Of a DNA stretch of 64,000 bases, positions 44,316 to 54,022 are shown in pieces. Source of the stretch: Streptomyces uncialis (GTDB lineage: Bacteria; Actinomycetota; Actinomycetes; Streptomycetales; Streptomycetaceae); assembly GCF_036250755.1 (NCBI RefSeq), contig NZ_CP109583.1:4650001-4714000 (forward strand), read 5' to 3'. Each line of letters starts with the position of its first letter. The first letter of the stretch is position 1. The position numbers and the translations under genes were made by a program. Under the pieces are notes generated by a model that ran no database searches, was not told where the DNA came from, and saw nothing but the letters and a program-made list of their open reading frames with translations.

Positions 44316-44797
44316 CGCCCCGTACCCGAACGCGGCGCTTCAGCCCCCTGCATCTCGCGGGGTGGCTCTTCGCGGATCTGCTGCTCGTGCTCGCGCTGGT
44401 CGCGATGGGGGACCAGGGCGACCCGGTGAAGGCGGCCGAGGGCGGCCGTCCGGGCACCACCGGGACCAAGGAGCCGAAGCCGAAGCCCACCGGACCCCGC
44501 GCGGTGAACCGCAAGCCGGTGAAGGTGTCGATCGCGGCCGCTCCGGGTGCCCGGGACCGTATCGTGCGCCAGCTGCGGTCGGTCACCGCCCGGCACAAGG
44601 ACAAGCAGGCCGCGTTCGTCCTCACCTTCGGGCACCACTCGGACCCGGGGCGCGGCGGGGCGTACGCGAGCGAGGTCAACTCACTGCTGACGAAGGCCCG
44701 TCCGGCCATGTTCAAGGGCGCGACCACCCGGGACTTCTGGAAGGGCAGGTCCTCCGGCGGCTCCGCCGACCTGGAGATCTACTTCTACACCTACTGA
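44312..44797 (+). CDS. MotB/OmpA-like single-pass membrane protein
   Basis: A 161-residue protein with one N-terminal membrane helix, LAGWLFADLLLVLALVAMG, containing Asp22. This recalls the proton-carrying Asp of MotB/ExbD/ZorB helices. A Lys/Pro linker (~45-65) leads to a small extracytoplasmic domain (DRIVRQLRSVTARHKDKQ, AFVLTFGHHSDPGRGGAYAS, EVNSLLTKARPAMF) with an OmpA/MotB-like G-H-x-D element. Coupled by GTGA to the coiled-coil gene. The motor-stator interpretation is inference. Confidence 0.65.
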   Translation: MTPRTRTRRFSPLHLAGWLFADLLLVLALVAMGDQGDPVKAAEGGRPGTTGTKEPKPKPTGPRAVNRKPVKVSIAAAPGARDRIVRQLRSVTARHKDKQAAFVLTFGHHSDPGRGGAYASEVNSLLTKARPAMFKGATTRDFWKGRSSGGSADLEIYFYTY

Positions 44798-44896
44798 CAT
44801 CCCCGCCGTACCGACCCACCCGTACCGACCCACCCGTGCCGACCGCCTCATCCGCTGACGCACTCCCTGACGAACACCGCTCGGAGGTACGAGACC

Positions 44897-45562
44897 GTGC
44901 AGATCCTTCCCTTCTACCTGGTGTGCGACGAGTCGGGGTCCATGAACGGGGACCCCCTCGACAGCATCAACAGCGCGCTGCCGGAGCTGCATCGCGAGAT
45001 CAGCACCAACCCGACCGTCGCGGACAAGACCCGCTTCTGTCTGATCGGTTTCTCCAGCGACGCGAAGGTGCTCCAGCCGCTCGTGGACCTGAGCGACATC
45101 GACACCCTGCCGGGCCTCGCCGCCGGCGGGCTCACCGCGTACGGGGAGGCGTTCCGCACGCTGCTCGGCTGCATCGAGAGCGATGTGGCCGCGCTCAAGG
45201 CCGAGGGCCACGACGTCTACCGGCCGGTCGTGTTCTTCCTGTCCGACGGCGGACCCACGGACGACGACTGGCAGCAGGCCCACAAGGAGCTGATCGACGC
45301 CCGGTACCGGCCCAACATCATCGCGTTCGGCATCGGGGAGGCGGACCGGGCGACGATCGGTCATGTCGCCAACTTCCGGGCGTTCATGCAGCAGGACCGG
45401 ACCGTGTCGGCGGCCCAGGCCCTGCGGGAGTTCGCGGCCAGCCTCACCCGTTCCATCGTGCGCTCGGCGAGCAGCATCCCGGCGGACGGCAGCGGCGGGT
45501 TCAACCTGGCCGTGGACGAGACCGTGCCCGGGTTCACCACCGTCTCCCTCGACAAGCTCTGA
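44897..45562 (+). CDS. terY: TerY-type VWA-domain protein
   Basis: A 221-residue VWA protein with an intact MIDAS: D-x-S-x-S as LVCDESGSM (11-16), Thr in GGLTAYGEAF and Asp in FLSDGGPTDDDW. This is the TerY member of the TerY-P triad (VWA, PP2C, kinase), and the other two genes follow directly. TerY is thought to be a metal-dependent scaffold whose partners are (de)phosphorylated. GTG 44897 is preceded by CGGAGGTACGAG. Confidence 0.88.
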   Translation: MQILPFYLVCDESGSMNGDPLDSINSALPELHREISTNPTVADKTRFCLIGFSSDAKVLQPLVDLSDIDTLPGLAAGGLTAYGEAFRTLLGCIESDVAALKAEGHDVYRPVVFFLSDGGPTDDDWQQAHKELIDARYRPNIIAFGIGEADRATIGHVANFRAFMQQDRTVSAAQALREFAASLTRSIVRSASSIPADGSGGFNLAVDETVPGFTTVSLDKL

Positions 45563-45573
45563 GGCGGACGGAC

Positions 45574-47238
45574 ATGAAGAAGCGGTCCGAGAGGTACGAA
45601 CAGCCCGTCCCCCCGCAGGGGAACACGGACGCGGACGGCGGCGACCCGGCGCCGTCCTCCCTCGACGAGACCTGGGCGAGCCTGCCGCCCGGGATCGGCC
45701 CGACGCCCGCCGAGCAGCCGGACCCGTACCCGTACCCGCAGCAACAGGACCCGCGCCGTCAGGACGCACGCGACCAGGACCCGCGTCACCAGGACCCGCA
45801 CCCTCAGGACCCGCGCGGCCAGGTCCCACGCGGCCAGGTCCCCTATGAGCGCGACCCTTACGAGCGGGACTCGTACGAGCGGTACCAGCGGCCGGAGCGG
45901 GACCGGCGGCCTGAACAGGACCAGCAGCGGCCCGAGCAGGACCAGCGGCGGCCGGAGCGGGACCGGCTCCCCGAGGGGTATCAGCGGCCCGAGCCGTACC
46001 GGCTGCCGGAGTACCCGGAGCGGCAGGGCCCGTACCAGGAGCGGTACGGGGAGGGGTACCCGGAACAGGCCCCGTACCCGGGCCGGTCCCCGGAGCGGGC
46101 GCCGTACCCCGAACCCCCGGGCGTCCCGGGCGTCCCGGGGCGGCGGACCGGGCCGGAGTCCGGGTCCGGGGTGCCCGCCGGAGTCGAGTGGCCCGAGGCG
46201 CCCCAGGCCGGTACGGCGGCGCCGGAGACCGGACCCGCTCCCGGACCCGTTCCCGGCCCGGCGGGCGACCGCGACGGCGGTGCCGGACCGGACCGCACGG
46301 CCACCACCGTGCCCACCCTGGGCGCGCCGCGGCACAGCGGGCCGAAGCCGCCGCTCTACGCGCCGCACCCCGGGCGGCTGCCGTCCGTGCGGGACGACCT
46401 CGACGCGGCGGTGCTGCCGGACATCGTCGTGGACGGCGCCACGTACCCGGGGCTGACCGTACGGGCCGCGTCGGTGCGCGGGGACTCGCACCGTTACGAG
46501 AGCGGGCCCCGGCAGGACTCGTTGTGCGTGGCCCGCCTCGGGGGGCCCGGTGAGGAGAACGGGCTGCTGCTGCTCGCCGTCGCCGACGGGGTGGGTTCCG
46601 CCGCCCGGTCGCACGTCGGCTCGCAGGACGTGTGCCGCCGGATCGCGCTGTTCCTCGACCCGTACGCCGACGAGGTGATCGCGGCACTGCGCGCCGGTGA
46701 CCGTCCGGCCCTGGGCGCGCTGGTGAACTCCGCGGTCGGAAGCGCCGCCGAGGGGCTGACCCAGCGGGTGACCCAGCGCGGCGGACGCCCCGCGGAGCAC
46801 GCCACCACCCTGCGCGGGCTGCTGGTCCCGCTGGACCCGGAGCTGCGCGAGCGGGCGTGGTTCACGGTCGGGGACGGCGGCGCCGCGCTGCTGCGTGACG
46901 GGGTGTGGGACACCGATGTGTTCGGCGAGGAACAGGCCGGGTCGGGTGTCATCGACACGGGGACCGCCGCGCTGCCCGGCTCACGGCTCGCCCGGTCGGG
47001 CATCCACGGTCCGGCGGCCCCCGGGGACGTGTTCGTGCTGTCCACCGACGGGCTGTCCACCCCGCTCGCCGGGGACGCGGGCATGCGGGACTTCCTCGCC
47101 GCCGCCTGGGGGCAGGGCGAGGTGCCCGGCCCGGTGGACTTCCTGTGGCAGTTCCAGTACCGGGTCAAGTCGTACGACGACGACCGCACCGCCGTGTGCC
47201 TGTGGGAGGACCCCGCGGGCCGGAGGGACACCGTATGA
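45574..47238 (+). CDS. PP2C-family protein phosphatase with long disordered N-terminus
   Basis: A 554-residue protein. Residues ~1-270 are Pro/Arg/Gln/Glu/Tyr-rich, with repeated QDPR, ERDPY and RPEQDQ motifs (likely disordered and a possible phosphorylation target). Residues ~290-550 form a PP2C domain: GPRQDSLCVARL, VADGVGSAARSHVGSQ, GDGGAALLRDG, LSTDGLSTPL and DDRTAVCLW hold the metal-binding Asp set. It is the phosphatase of the TerY-P triad. Its stop overlaps the kinase ATG. Confidence 0.88.
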   Translation: MKKRSERYEQPVPPQGNTDADGGDPAPSSLDETWASLPPGIGPTPAEQPDPYPYPQQQDPRRQDARDQDPRHQDPHPQDPRGQVPRGQVPYERDPYERDSYERYQRPERDRRPEQDQQRPEQDQRRPERDRLPEGYQRPEPYRLPEYPERQGPYQERYGEGYPEQAPYPGRSPERAPYPEPPGVPGVPGRRTGPESGSGVPAGVEWPEAPQAGTAAPETGPAPGPVPGPAGDRDGGAGPDRTATTVPTLGAPRHSGPKPPLYAPHPGRLPSVRDDLDAAVLPDIVVDGATYPGLTVRAASVRGDSHRYESGPRQDSLCVARLGGPGEENGLLLLAVADGVGSAARSHVGSQDVCRRIALFLDPYADEVIAALRAGDRPALGALVNSAVGSAAEGLTQRVTQRGGRPAEHATTLRGLLVPLDPELRERAWFTVGDGGAALLRDGVWDTDVFGEEQAGSGVIDTGTAALPGSRLARSGIHGPAAPGDVFVLSTDGLSTPLAGDAGMRDFLAAAWGQGEVPGPVDFLWQFQYRVKSYDDDRTAVCLWEDPAGRRDTV

Positions 47239-48182
47239 GCGTGGACGACGGCACGGACGTGCCCCTCGGCTCGCTGGTCCCGGGGGACCGGATCGGGGAC
47301 GGCGGACAGGGCGAGGTGTTCGCCCTCACCTCATGGCCCGACCTGCTGTACAAGAAGTACCGCGACCCCCGGCAGGTCGACGGGGACGCGCTGGCCGCGC
47401 TGGTCGCGGTGCGGCGGGCGCTGCCCGAAGGGCCGCGCGCGGCACTGGACGGGACGGCCGCCTGGCCGCTGTGCCGGGTCGTCGGCCAGGACGGCCGGGT
47501 GACCGGGTTCCTGATGCGCCGGGCCCCCGGCCCGATGAGCTGGCGCACGGACGCCGGGGCGACGAAGCTGACCGAGCTGGCGTTCCTGCTGCGACCGCCG
47601 AAACCCGCGTGGCAGGCGGTCGTCCAGCCCTCGCCCGCCGAGCGGTACGCCCTGGCGGTCGCCCTGGTCGACGCGCTGGAACGGCTGCACACGATGGGCC
47701 TCGTGGTGGGCGACCTGTCGGCGGCCAACATCCTGTGGACGGTACGGCCCGAGCCCGCGGTGTTCCTGCTGGACTGCGACGGGGCGCGGCTCGTCGGGCG
47801 CCCGCCGGTGCTCGCCCAGGCCGACACCATCGACTGGGCCGATCCGCTGGCCCGCGGCGGGTCGGTCAGTGTCGACAGCGACCGGTACAAGTCGGCGCTC
47901 GCGGTCTGCCGGGTCCTCGCGTGCGACGCGTACGCGGCGCCCGGCGCGCCGTTCGTCCCGGTGCCGGGGTGCCTCGACGAGCGGCGGGAGGCCGCGGTGC
48001 GCACGCTGCTGGAACGGGCGGGCGGCCCGTACGGCACCCGGCCGGACCTCGGTCAGTGGCGGGTCGCCCTCGCGGGCCGCGACGTCATCCGGCTCACCGC
48101 GGCGGCGCCCGCGCCCCGCCCGCCCGTCGACCGCGCGAAGTTCGACGACCTGCGCCGGCGCCACACCATCAGACTCCGCTAG
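47235..48182 (+). CDS. TerY-P-type protein kinase
   Basis: A 315-residue kinase-fold protein: glycine loop GDRIGDGGQGEVFAL, candidate ATP-site Lys in DLLYKKYRD, catalytic loop VVGDLSAANILW (HRD replaced by VGD, with the catalytic Asp and Asn retained) and FLLDCDGARL in place of DFG. The divergent HRD/DFG elements are a feature of the kinases associated with TerY. A C-terminal helical region ends in RRRHTIRLR. Coupled by ATGA to the PP2C gene. Confidence 0.87.
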   Translation: MSVDDGTDVPLGSLVPGDRIGDGGQGEVFALTSWPDLLYKKYRDPRQVDGDALAALVAVRRALPEGPRAALDGTAAWPLCRVVGQDGRVTGFLMRRAPGPMSWRTDAGATKLTELAFLLRPPKPAWQAVVQPSPAERYALAVALVDALERLHTMGLVVGDLSAANILWTVRPEPAVFLLDCDGARLVGRPPVLAQADTIDWADPLARGGSVSVDSDRYKSALAVCRVLACDAYAAPGAPFVPVPGCLDERREAAVRTLLERAGGPYGTRPDLGQWRVALAGRDVIRLTAAAPAPRPPVDRAKFDDLRRRHTIRLR

Positions 48183-48321
48183 CCGGGACGCCGTACCCCT
48201 CACCGGGCCGTTCCCTTTCTCCCTGTACGGGGATGAGTACCCGTACTCATCCCGGAACGCGCCGCGCGGGACATCGTGGAGTCAGCACCGACCGACCACG
48301 ACCGACCCGAAGGGCACCGCG

Positions 48322-48669
48322 ATGCCGAACACCTCCCGCTCGACCCGCCTGCGCGCCATCCTCGCCCCCGCCTTCGACAACTGGGCCTCCCGCGCGTACC
48401 TCGCGGCGGTCGCCGTCTCGCTGGGTGTCTTCCTGTACGCCGTGTACGTCTCGTCGGACGCGGGCTTCGCCGGGATCTGGCCGATGATGACCACGGCCCC
48501 CCTCGGCATCGTCGCCCTGCTGGTCACACCGGCGGCGGACTCGTCCCTGGGCTGGCTGAGCACCCCGCTGTTCACCGCGGGAGCGGCCCTCGCCGGTCTC
48601 GCCAACGCCACCCTCCTCGGCCTGTTCGCCCGCAAGTTCTCCCCCCGCCGGGCCCCGGACCCGGCATGA
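48322..48669 (+). CDS. SCO4225-like small membrane protein
   Basis: A 115-residue protein with three membrane segments and the family-like start LRAILAPAFDNWASRAYLAA, then FAGIWPMMTTAPLGIVALLV and TAGAALAGLANATLLGLFAR. Function unknown. It follows the TerY-P triad by 139 bp and may be a separate transcript. Confidence 0.75.
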   Translation: MPNTSRSTRLRAILAPAFDNWASRAYLAAVAVSLGVFLYAVYVSSDAGFAGIWPMMTTAPLGIVALLVTPAADSSLGWLSTPLFTAGAALAGLANATLLGLFARKFSPRRAPDPA

Positions 48670-48755
48670 CCCGCGCCGTCACCGGCGGCAGGCACCGCTC
48701 CCCCGAACGGCCCGCCCACCGCGCAGCCGGGCGGCCCACCTGATCCGCTGAACCC

Positions 48756-49844
48756 GTGCACACCCTCCCCGACCCGGTCCGCCGCACCGCGGCCTGGTGC
48801 GCGGCGATCCTGCTGACTGCGGGCGTCGCCGCCGTCGCCATCTGGCTGTGCGTCGTCTTCAAGACCGTGGTCACCCCGGTGCTCCTGGCCCTGCTGGGCA
48901 CCGCGCTGCTCCGCCCGCTGTACCGGCGGCTCGTCAAGGCCCGGGTGAACACCTCCCTCGCCGCGGGGCTGACCTGCGTCGCCGTCCTCGCGGTCGTCGG
49001 CGGCGCGCTCTACATCGTGGTCGCCGCGCTCATCGACACCGGTGACCAGATCCTGGCATCCCTGCGGCAGGCGGGCGAGTCCCTCACCAAGCACTTCGGC
49101 GCCGCGGGCACCTCCGTCGAGGATCTCGCGGCCAACGCGAAGGACCTCCTCGGCAAGTTCGGCGGCACCGCCGCGTCCGGGGTGATCAGCGGGATCAGCG
49201 TCGTCGGCACGATGCTCGCGACCGCCGTACTGGCCCTGCTGCTGATCTTCTTCTTCCTCCGTGACTCCGGCCGCGCCCTGCGCGCCCTGCACTCCCTCGC
49301 CCCGCGCGGCACCGGCGAGACCCTGGAGGCGATGGCCCGGCGCGCGTTCCGGGCCGTCGAGGGCTTCATGCGCGGTACGACCGTGATCGCGTTCATCGAC
49401 GCCGTGTGCATCACCGTCGGACTGCTGATCCTCCAGGTGCCGGGCGCGATCGGACTGGGCGCGCTGGTGCTCGTCGGCGCGTACATCCCCTACCTCGGGG
49501 CGTTCATCTCCGGCGCGGTGGCCGTGCTCGTCGCCCTCGCGGACCGGGGCTTCGTGATCGCGCTGTGGGCGCTGGGCATCGTCCTCGCCGTGCAGGTGCT
49601 GGAAGGACAGATCCTCCAGCCGGTGATCCAGAGCCGCACCGTCCAGATGCACCCGGCGATCGTGCTGCTGGCGATCACGGCGGGGGCGTCCGTCGCGGGA
49701 ATCCTCGGCATGCTGCTCGCCGTCCCGCTGACGGCCGCCGCGTTCGGCGTGGTGTCGGAGATCCGCGCCCGCTACGCCGCCCCGGACGGGACCGGGTCAC
49801 CGTCCCCGGGGCCGTCGCCGCCCGGGTCACCGTCACCCTCGTAG
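48756..49844 (+). CDS. AI-2E-family transporter
   Basis: A 362-residue membrane protein with about eight segments: FKTVVTPVLLALLGTALLRP, TAVLALLLIFFFLRDSGRAL, GALVLVGAYIPYLGAFISGA (the family's Y-I-P-x-L/I-G motif) and VQVLEGQILQPVIQSRTVQM (the E-x3-I-L-x-P motif). The family includes TqsA-like exporters and Na+/H+ antiporters; the substrate is unknown. Its 3' end overlaps the convergent phosphatase gene by 73 bp. Confidence 0.88.
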   Translation: MHTLPDPVRRTAAWCAAILLTAGVAAVAIWLCVVFKTVVTPVLLALLGTALLRPLYRRLVKARVNTSLAAGLTCVAVLAVVGGALYIVVAALIDTGDQILASLRQAGESLTKHFGAAGTSVEDLAANAKDLLGKFGGTAASGVISGISVVGTMLATAVLALLLIFFFLRDSGRALRALHSLAPRGTGETLEAMARRAFRAVEGFMRGTTVIAFIDAVCITVGLLILQVPGAIGLGALVLVGAYIPYLGAFISGAVAVLVALADRGFVIALWALGIVLAVQVLEGQILQPVIQSRTVQMHPAIVLLAITAGASVAGILGMLLAVPLTAAAFGVVSEIRARYAAPDGTGSPSPGPSPPGSPSPS

Positions 49845-52009
49845 AGCTCGAACCAGATGCTCTTGCCCTCGCCCCGGAGGTCGACGCCCCACGCGTCCGC
49901 GAGGAGTTCCAGCAGCACCAGCCCGCGGCCCGAGGACGCCATCTCGCCCGGCCGCCGCTTGTGCGGCAGGTCGTCGCTGGAGTCGGTGACCTCCACCCGC
50001 AGCACGCGCCGGGTCGGCTCCCCGGTCATGACCGCCGTCATCAGGGCGTCGCCGTCCGTGTGGACGAGGACGTTGGTGACCGTCTCGGAGACCATCAGGA
50101 CCGCCGAGTCGACCTGCTCCCGGTCGGCCCAGTCGTGCATCAGCTCCCGGATCTGCTGGCGGCCCACCGCGACCCGCTGCGGCTCGGCCTGGGCGACCGT
50201 GAGCAGGGTGCGCCGGGCCGGGGTCGCCGGTTCGGGGCGCTCACCGCGGCGCAGCAGCAGGACCGCGATGTCGTCCTCGCGGCGGTCGGCCAGCGGGCCG
50301 GTGGTGTGGTGGGAGGGCGGGCCGTGCACCGCCTGGACGAGGGAGTCCGCGAGCTCCTCCAGGCTGTCGCCGGTGTGCTCCTCCAGGGTGGTGCGGATAC
50401 GGGCCCAGCCGGTGTCCAGGTCGTGGCCGCCGGTCTCGATGAGTCCGTCGGTGCAGATCAGCAGGGTCTCGCCCGGTTCGAGCACGGCCCGGGTGGTCGG
50501 GTAGTCGGTGTCCGGGTCGATCCCGAGCGGCAGTCCGCCGGCCGTCGCGCGCACCAGGACCGTGCCGTCCGCCATCCGTATCGCCGGGTCCGGATGGCCC
50601 GCCCGGGCGATCTCCAGCTCCCCGGTGGCCGGGTCGACCTCCATATAGAGGCAGGTCGCGAAGCGGGTCTCGGCCGCCTCCCCCGGTCCGCCCGCCTCCC
50701 CCGGTGCGCCCGGGTCCCCTCCGCCGTACGGGACGGAGTCGGTGACCCCGGCCAGGAAACGGCTCGCCCGGGACAGCACCGCGTCCGGGCGGTGGCCCTC
50801 CGCCGCGTAGGCGCGCAGCGCGATCCGCAGCTGGCCCATCAGTCCGGCGGCCCGCACGTCATGGCCCTGGACGTCACCGATGACCAGGGCGATCCGGCCG
50901 GACGGCAGCGGGATCATGTCGTACCAGTCGCCGCCGACCTGGAGCCCGCCGCCGGTGGGGACGTAGCGGGCGGCCACGCTCAGCCCCGGTATCCGCGGGC
51001 CGAGCGTGGGCAGCATGGACCGCTGGAGGCCGTCGGTCAGCGCCCGCTCGGTCTCCGCGGTGCCCGCGCGGGACAGGGCCTGCGCCAGCATCCGGGCGAC
51101 GGTCGTCAGCACGGACCGCTCGTCCGGGGTGAACGTCACCCGGTAGGTGAACGCCGCCATCCACGCGCCGATCGTGCGGCCCGCGACGATCAGCGGGAGG
51201 AACGCCCACGACTGGCGTCCGAACGGCTCCGCGAGCGCCCAGGACGCCGGGTAGTGCCGCCGGTAGTCGGCCGGTGCCGACAGATACACCGCGCGGCCCG
51301 TGCGGACGACCTCCGCCGCCGGGTACCCGGTGTCCAGCGGCATCGCCGTGAAGGGGCCCTCCGCGCCGGGGGAGTGCCCGTGGTGGCCGATGACGGTGAG
51401 ATGGTCGCCCTCGACGCCGAAGACGGCGAGGCCGTCCGGGCTGAAGCCCGGCATCGACAGCCGCGCCGCGACCCGCAGCACCTCCGCGGTGGAACGGGCC
51501 TCCGCGAGGGCGCGCCCCGCGTCGAGCAGGAACGCCTCCCGGGAGCGGCGCCAGTCACCGGTGACGGGGGAACGGGCGGCGGAGCCAGGGGGCTGCTCGC
51601 CGATCTCCTGGAGGGTGCCGAGCATCTCGTACGTGCCGCTGGCGCGGTCGAAGGTCGGCTTGGAGCGGCTGCGGACCGTACGGACCACCCGGCCCCGCTC
51701 GTCCATGATCCGCAGCCGGGCCTCGGCCAGGGTGTCCTCCGCGGCGGCGAGGCTCACGATGCCGTCGATCTCGTTCCAGTCGACCGGGTGGAAGCGGGCG
51801 CGGACACCGGCCTCCGTGAGCGCGGCGGGTTCCTCCGGGAGGCCGAGGAGGCGGGCGGCCTCGGCGTCGACGGTGACGAGTCCGGCGGCGGTGTCCCAGT
51901 GCCAGGTCCCGGTGCGGAGCGCGGTGAGGACGTCCCCCGGCGGGGGCAGGGGGGTGGGGGTTCCCGTGGCATCCGCCCGGGACGGCGGTCGGGGGTCTTC
52001 TGTGCGCAT
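49772..52009 (-). CDS. PAS-GAF-SpoIIE phosphatase with C-terminal ATPase (anti-sigma-like) domain
   Basis: A 745-residue signalling protein: PAS (~20-120, GTWHWDTAAGLVTVDAEAAR), GAF (~165-330, VFGVEGDHLTVIGHHGH), SpoIIE/PP2C (~350-560, GGDWYDMIPLPSGRIALVIG, DVQGHDVRAAGLMGQLRIAL) and HATPase (~600-720, VSETVTNVLVHTDGD, GRGLVLLELLADAWG). Such proteins dephosphorylate anti-anti-sigma factors and phosphorylate them through the ATPase part. No partner gene is adjacent. ATG 52009 starts MRTEDPRP. Confidence 0.9.
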   Translation of the reverse strand: MRTEDPRPPSRADATGTPTPLPPPGDVLTALRTGTWHWDTAAGLVTVDAEAARLLGLPEEPAALTEAGVRARFHPVDWNEIDGIVSLAAAEDTLAEARLRIMDERGRVVRTVRSRSKPTFDRASGTYEMLGTLQEIGEQPPGSAARSPVTGDWRRSREAFLLDAGRALAEARSTAEVLRVAARLSMPGFSPDGLAVFGVEGDHLTVIGHHGHSPGAEGPFTAMPLDTGYPAAEVVRTGRAVYLSAPADYRRHYPASWALAEPFGRQSWAFLPLIVAGRTIGAWMAAFTYRVTFTPDERSVLTTVARMLAQALSRAGTAETERALTDGLQRSMLPTLGPRIPGLSVAARYVPTGGGLQVGGDWYDMIPLPSGRIALVIGDVQGHDVRAAGLMGQLRIALRAYAAEGHRPDAVLSRASRFLAGVTDSVPYGGGDPGAPGEAGGPGEAAETRFATCLYMEVDPATGELEIARAGHPDPAIRMADGTVLVRATAGGLPLGIDPDTDYPTTRAVLEPGETLLICTDGLIETGGHDLDTGWARIRTTLEEHTGDSLEELADSLVQAVHGPPSHHTTGPLADRREDDIAVLLLRRGERPEPATPARRTLLTVAQAEPQRVAVGRQQIRELMHDWADREQVDSAVLMVSETVTNVLVHTDGDALMTAVMTGEPTRRVLRVEVTDSSDDLPHKRRPGEMASSGRGLVLLELLADAWGVDLRGEGKSIWFELYEGDGDPGGDGPGDGDPVPSGAA

Positions 52010-52176
52010 TGCCCCACTGTAGGAATATCGGACCGGACATGCGTTCCCAGGTCGTCCCGGCCGGTCTCCCCGAGCGGGTGCCGTCCCCCGCAAGGATTCT
52101 CGGGGCGGGGATCTTGGGGCGGGCGGTAACCTTGGTGGGCCCCGACCACCACAGCGTTAAGACTGGATGAACCACG

Positions 52177-53940
52177 ATGCATCGGTACAGGTCCCACACC
52201 TGCGGCGAGCTCCGCGCCTCTGACGTCGGCGCCGACGTCCGGCTGAGCGGCTGGCTGCACAATCGTCGAGACCTGGGCGGCATCCTCTTCATCGATCTGC
52301 GCGACCACTACGGCATCACCCAGCTCGTCGCCCGCCCCGGCACCGCCGCGGCCGAGGCGCTGGACAAGCTGACCAAGGAGACCGTCGTCCGGATCGACGG
52401 CAAGGTCGTCTCCCGGGGCGCCGACAACGTCAACTCCGAGCTGCCGACCGGTGAGATCGAGATCGAGGCGGGAACGGTCGAGGTGCTGGGCGCGGCCCAG
52501 CAGATCCCGTTCACGATCAACGCCGAGGACGGGGTCAACGAGGAGCGGCGGCTGGAGTACCGCTTCCTGGACCTGCGCCGCGAGCGCATGCACCGCAACA
52601 TCATGCTGCGCACCGCCGTGATCTCCGCGATCCGGCACAAGATGGTGGCCCTCGGCTTCAACGAGATGGCGACCCCGATCCTCACCGCGACCTCCCCCGA
52701 GGGCGCCCGTGACTTCGTGGTCCCGTCCCGGCTGCACCCGGGCCGCTTCTACGCGCTGCCCCAGGCGCCGCAGCAGTTCAAGCAGCTGCTGATGATCTCC
52801 GGCTTCGACCGCTACTTCCAGATCGCCCCGTGCTTCCGGGACGAGGACGCCCGCGCGGACCGTTCGCCGGGCGAGTTCTACCAGCTCGACGTGGAGATGT
52901 CCTTCGTCGAGCAGGAGGACGTGTTCCGTCCGATCGAGAAGCTGATGACGGAGCTGTTCGAGGAGTTCGGCGGCGGCCGTCCCGTCACCTCGCCGTTCCC
53001 GCGCATCCCGTTCCGCGAGTCGATGGCGAAGTACGGCTCCGACAAGCCCGACCTGCGGGCCAAGCTCGAACTGGTCGACCTCACGGACGTCTTCGCGGAC
53101 AGCGGCTTCAAGGCGTTCGCGGGCAAGCACGTACGCGCGCTGCCGGTGCCGGACGTGTCGGGGCAGCCCCGCAAGTTCTTCGACCAGCTCGGTGAGTACG
53201 CCGTCGAGCAGGGCGCGAAGGGCCTGGCCTGGGTCCGGGTCGCCGAGGACGGTTCGCTGACCGGTCCGATCGCGAAGTTCCTCACCGAGGACGACGTCGC
53301 CGAGCTGACCAAGCGCCTGTCGCTGGCCGCCGGGCACGCCGTGTTCTTCGGCGCGGGCGAGTACGACGAGGTCTCGAAGATCATGGGCGCGGTCCGCGTC
53401 GAGGCCGCGAAGCGCGCCGGGCACTTCGAGGAGGGCGTGTTCCGGTTCTGCTGGATCGTGGACTTCCCGATGTACGAGAAGGACGAGGAGACCGGGCGGA
53501 TCGACTTCTCCCACAACCCGTTCTCCATGCCGCAGGGCGGGATGAAGGACCTGGAGGAGAAGGACCCCCTCGACATCCTGGCCTGGCAGTACGACATCGT
53601 GTGCAACGGCGTGGAGCTGTCCTCCGGCGCGATCCGCAACCACGAGCCCGAGGTCATGCTGAAGGCGTTCGAGATCGCGGGCTACGACAACGAGACCGTG
53701 GAGCAGGAGTTCGCGGGCATGCTCCGCGCGTTCCGCTTCGGCGCCCCGCCGCACGGCGGGATCGCCCCGGGCGTCGACCGGATCGTCATGCTGCTCGCCG
53801 ACGAGCCCAACATCCGCGAGACCATCGCCTTCCCCCTGAACGGCAACGCCCAGGACCTGATGATGGGCGCGCCGACCGAGCTGGACGAGACGCGGCTGCG
53901 CGAGCTGCACGTCACGATCCGCAAGCCCCAGCCGAAGTAG
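52177..53940 (+). CDS. aspS: Aspartyl-tRNA synthetase
   Basis: A 587-residue class II synthetase of bacterial AspRS type. OB-fold anticodon domain: [20 protein letters not shown]. Motif 2: [20 protein letters not shown], then [14 protein letters not shown] insertion domain lies at ~300-430. Motif 3: [13 protein letters not shown]. Full length for the family. It charges tRNA-Asp (and possibly tRNA-Asn, if discriminating residues allow). ATG 52177 begins [12 protein letters not shown], as in relatives. Confidence 0.98.
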   Translation: MHRYRSHTCGELRASDVGADVRLSGWLHNRRDLGGILFIDLRDHYGITQLVARPGTAAAEALDKLTKETVVRIDGKVVSRGADNVNSELPTGEIEIEAGTVEVLGAAQQIPFTINAEDGVNEERRLEYRFLDLRRERMHRNIMLRTAVISAIRHKMVALGFNEMATPILTATSPEGARDFVVPSRLHPGRFYALPQAPQQFKQLLMISGFDRYFQIAPCFRDEDARADRSPGEFYQLDVEMSFVEQEDVFRPIEKLMTELFEEFGGGRPVTSPFPRIPFRESMAKYGSDKPDLRAKLELVDLTDVFADSGFKAFAGKHVRALPVPDVSGQPRKFFDQLGEYAVEQGAKGLAWVRVAEDGSLTGPIAKFLTEDDVAELTKRLSLAAGHAVFFGAGEYDEVSKIMGAVRVEAAKRAGHFEEGVFRFCWIVDFPMYEKDEETGRIDFSHNPFSMPQGGMKDLEEKDPLDILAWQYDIVCNGVELSSGAIRNHEPEVMLKAFEIAGYDNETVEQEFAGMLRAFRFGAPPHGGIAPGVDRIVMLLADEPNIRETIAFPLNGNAQDLMMGAPTELDETRLRELHVTIRKPQPK

Positions 53941-53962
53941 TCCGCCCCCGGCGGGCCCGTGC

Positions 53963-54022
53963 GCTGACTTCTACTTCTGGCGATGTCAGGTTTTTTTGAC
54001 ATCGCCAGAAGTAGAAGTCAGC
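53963..54022. terminator. Perfect 26-bp-arm hairpin after aspS
   Basis: Arms 53963-53988 and 53997-54022 are exact reverse complements around the loop GGTTTTTT. They begin GCTGACTTCTACTTC. The arms are AT-richer than the genome. It may act as a terminator for aspS (22 bp after the stop), though the T-run is in the loop rather than after the stem. Confidence 0.75.

Noticed and set aside
49772..49844. Convergent 73-bp overlap between the AI-2E transporter and the SpoIIE-type phosphatase
   Set aside because: Both C-termini are low-complexity tails; such convergent overlaps are common and do not suggest special regulation.
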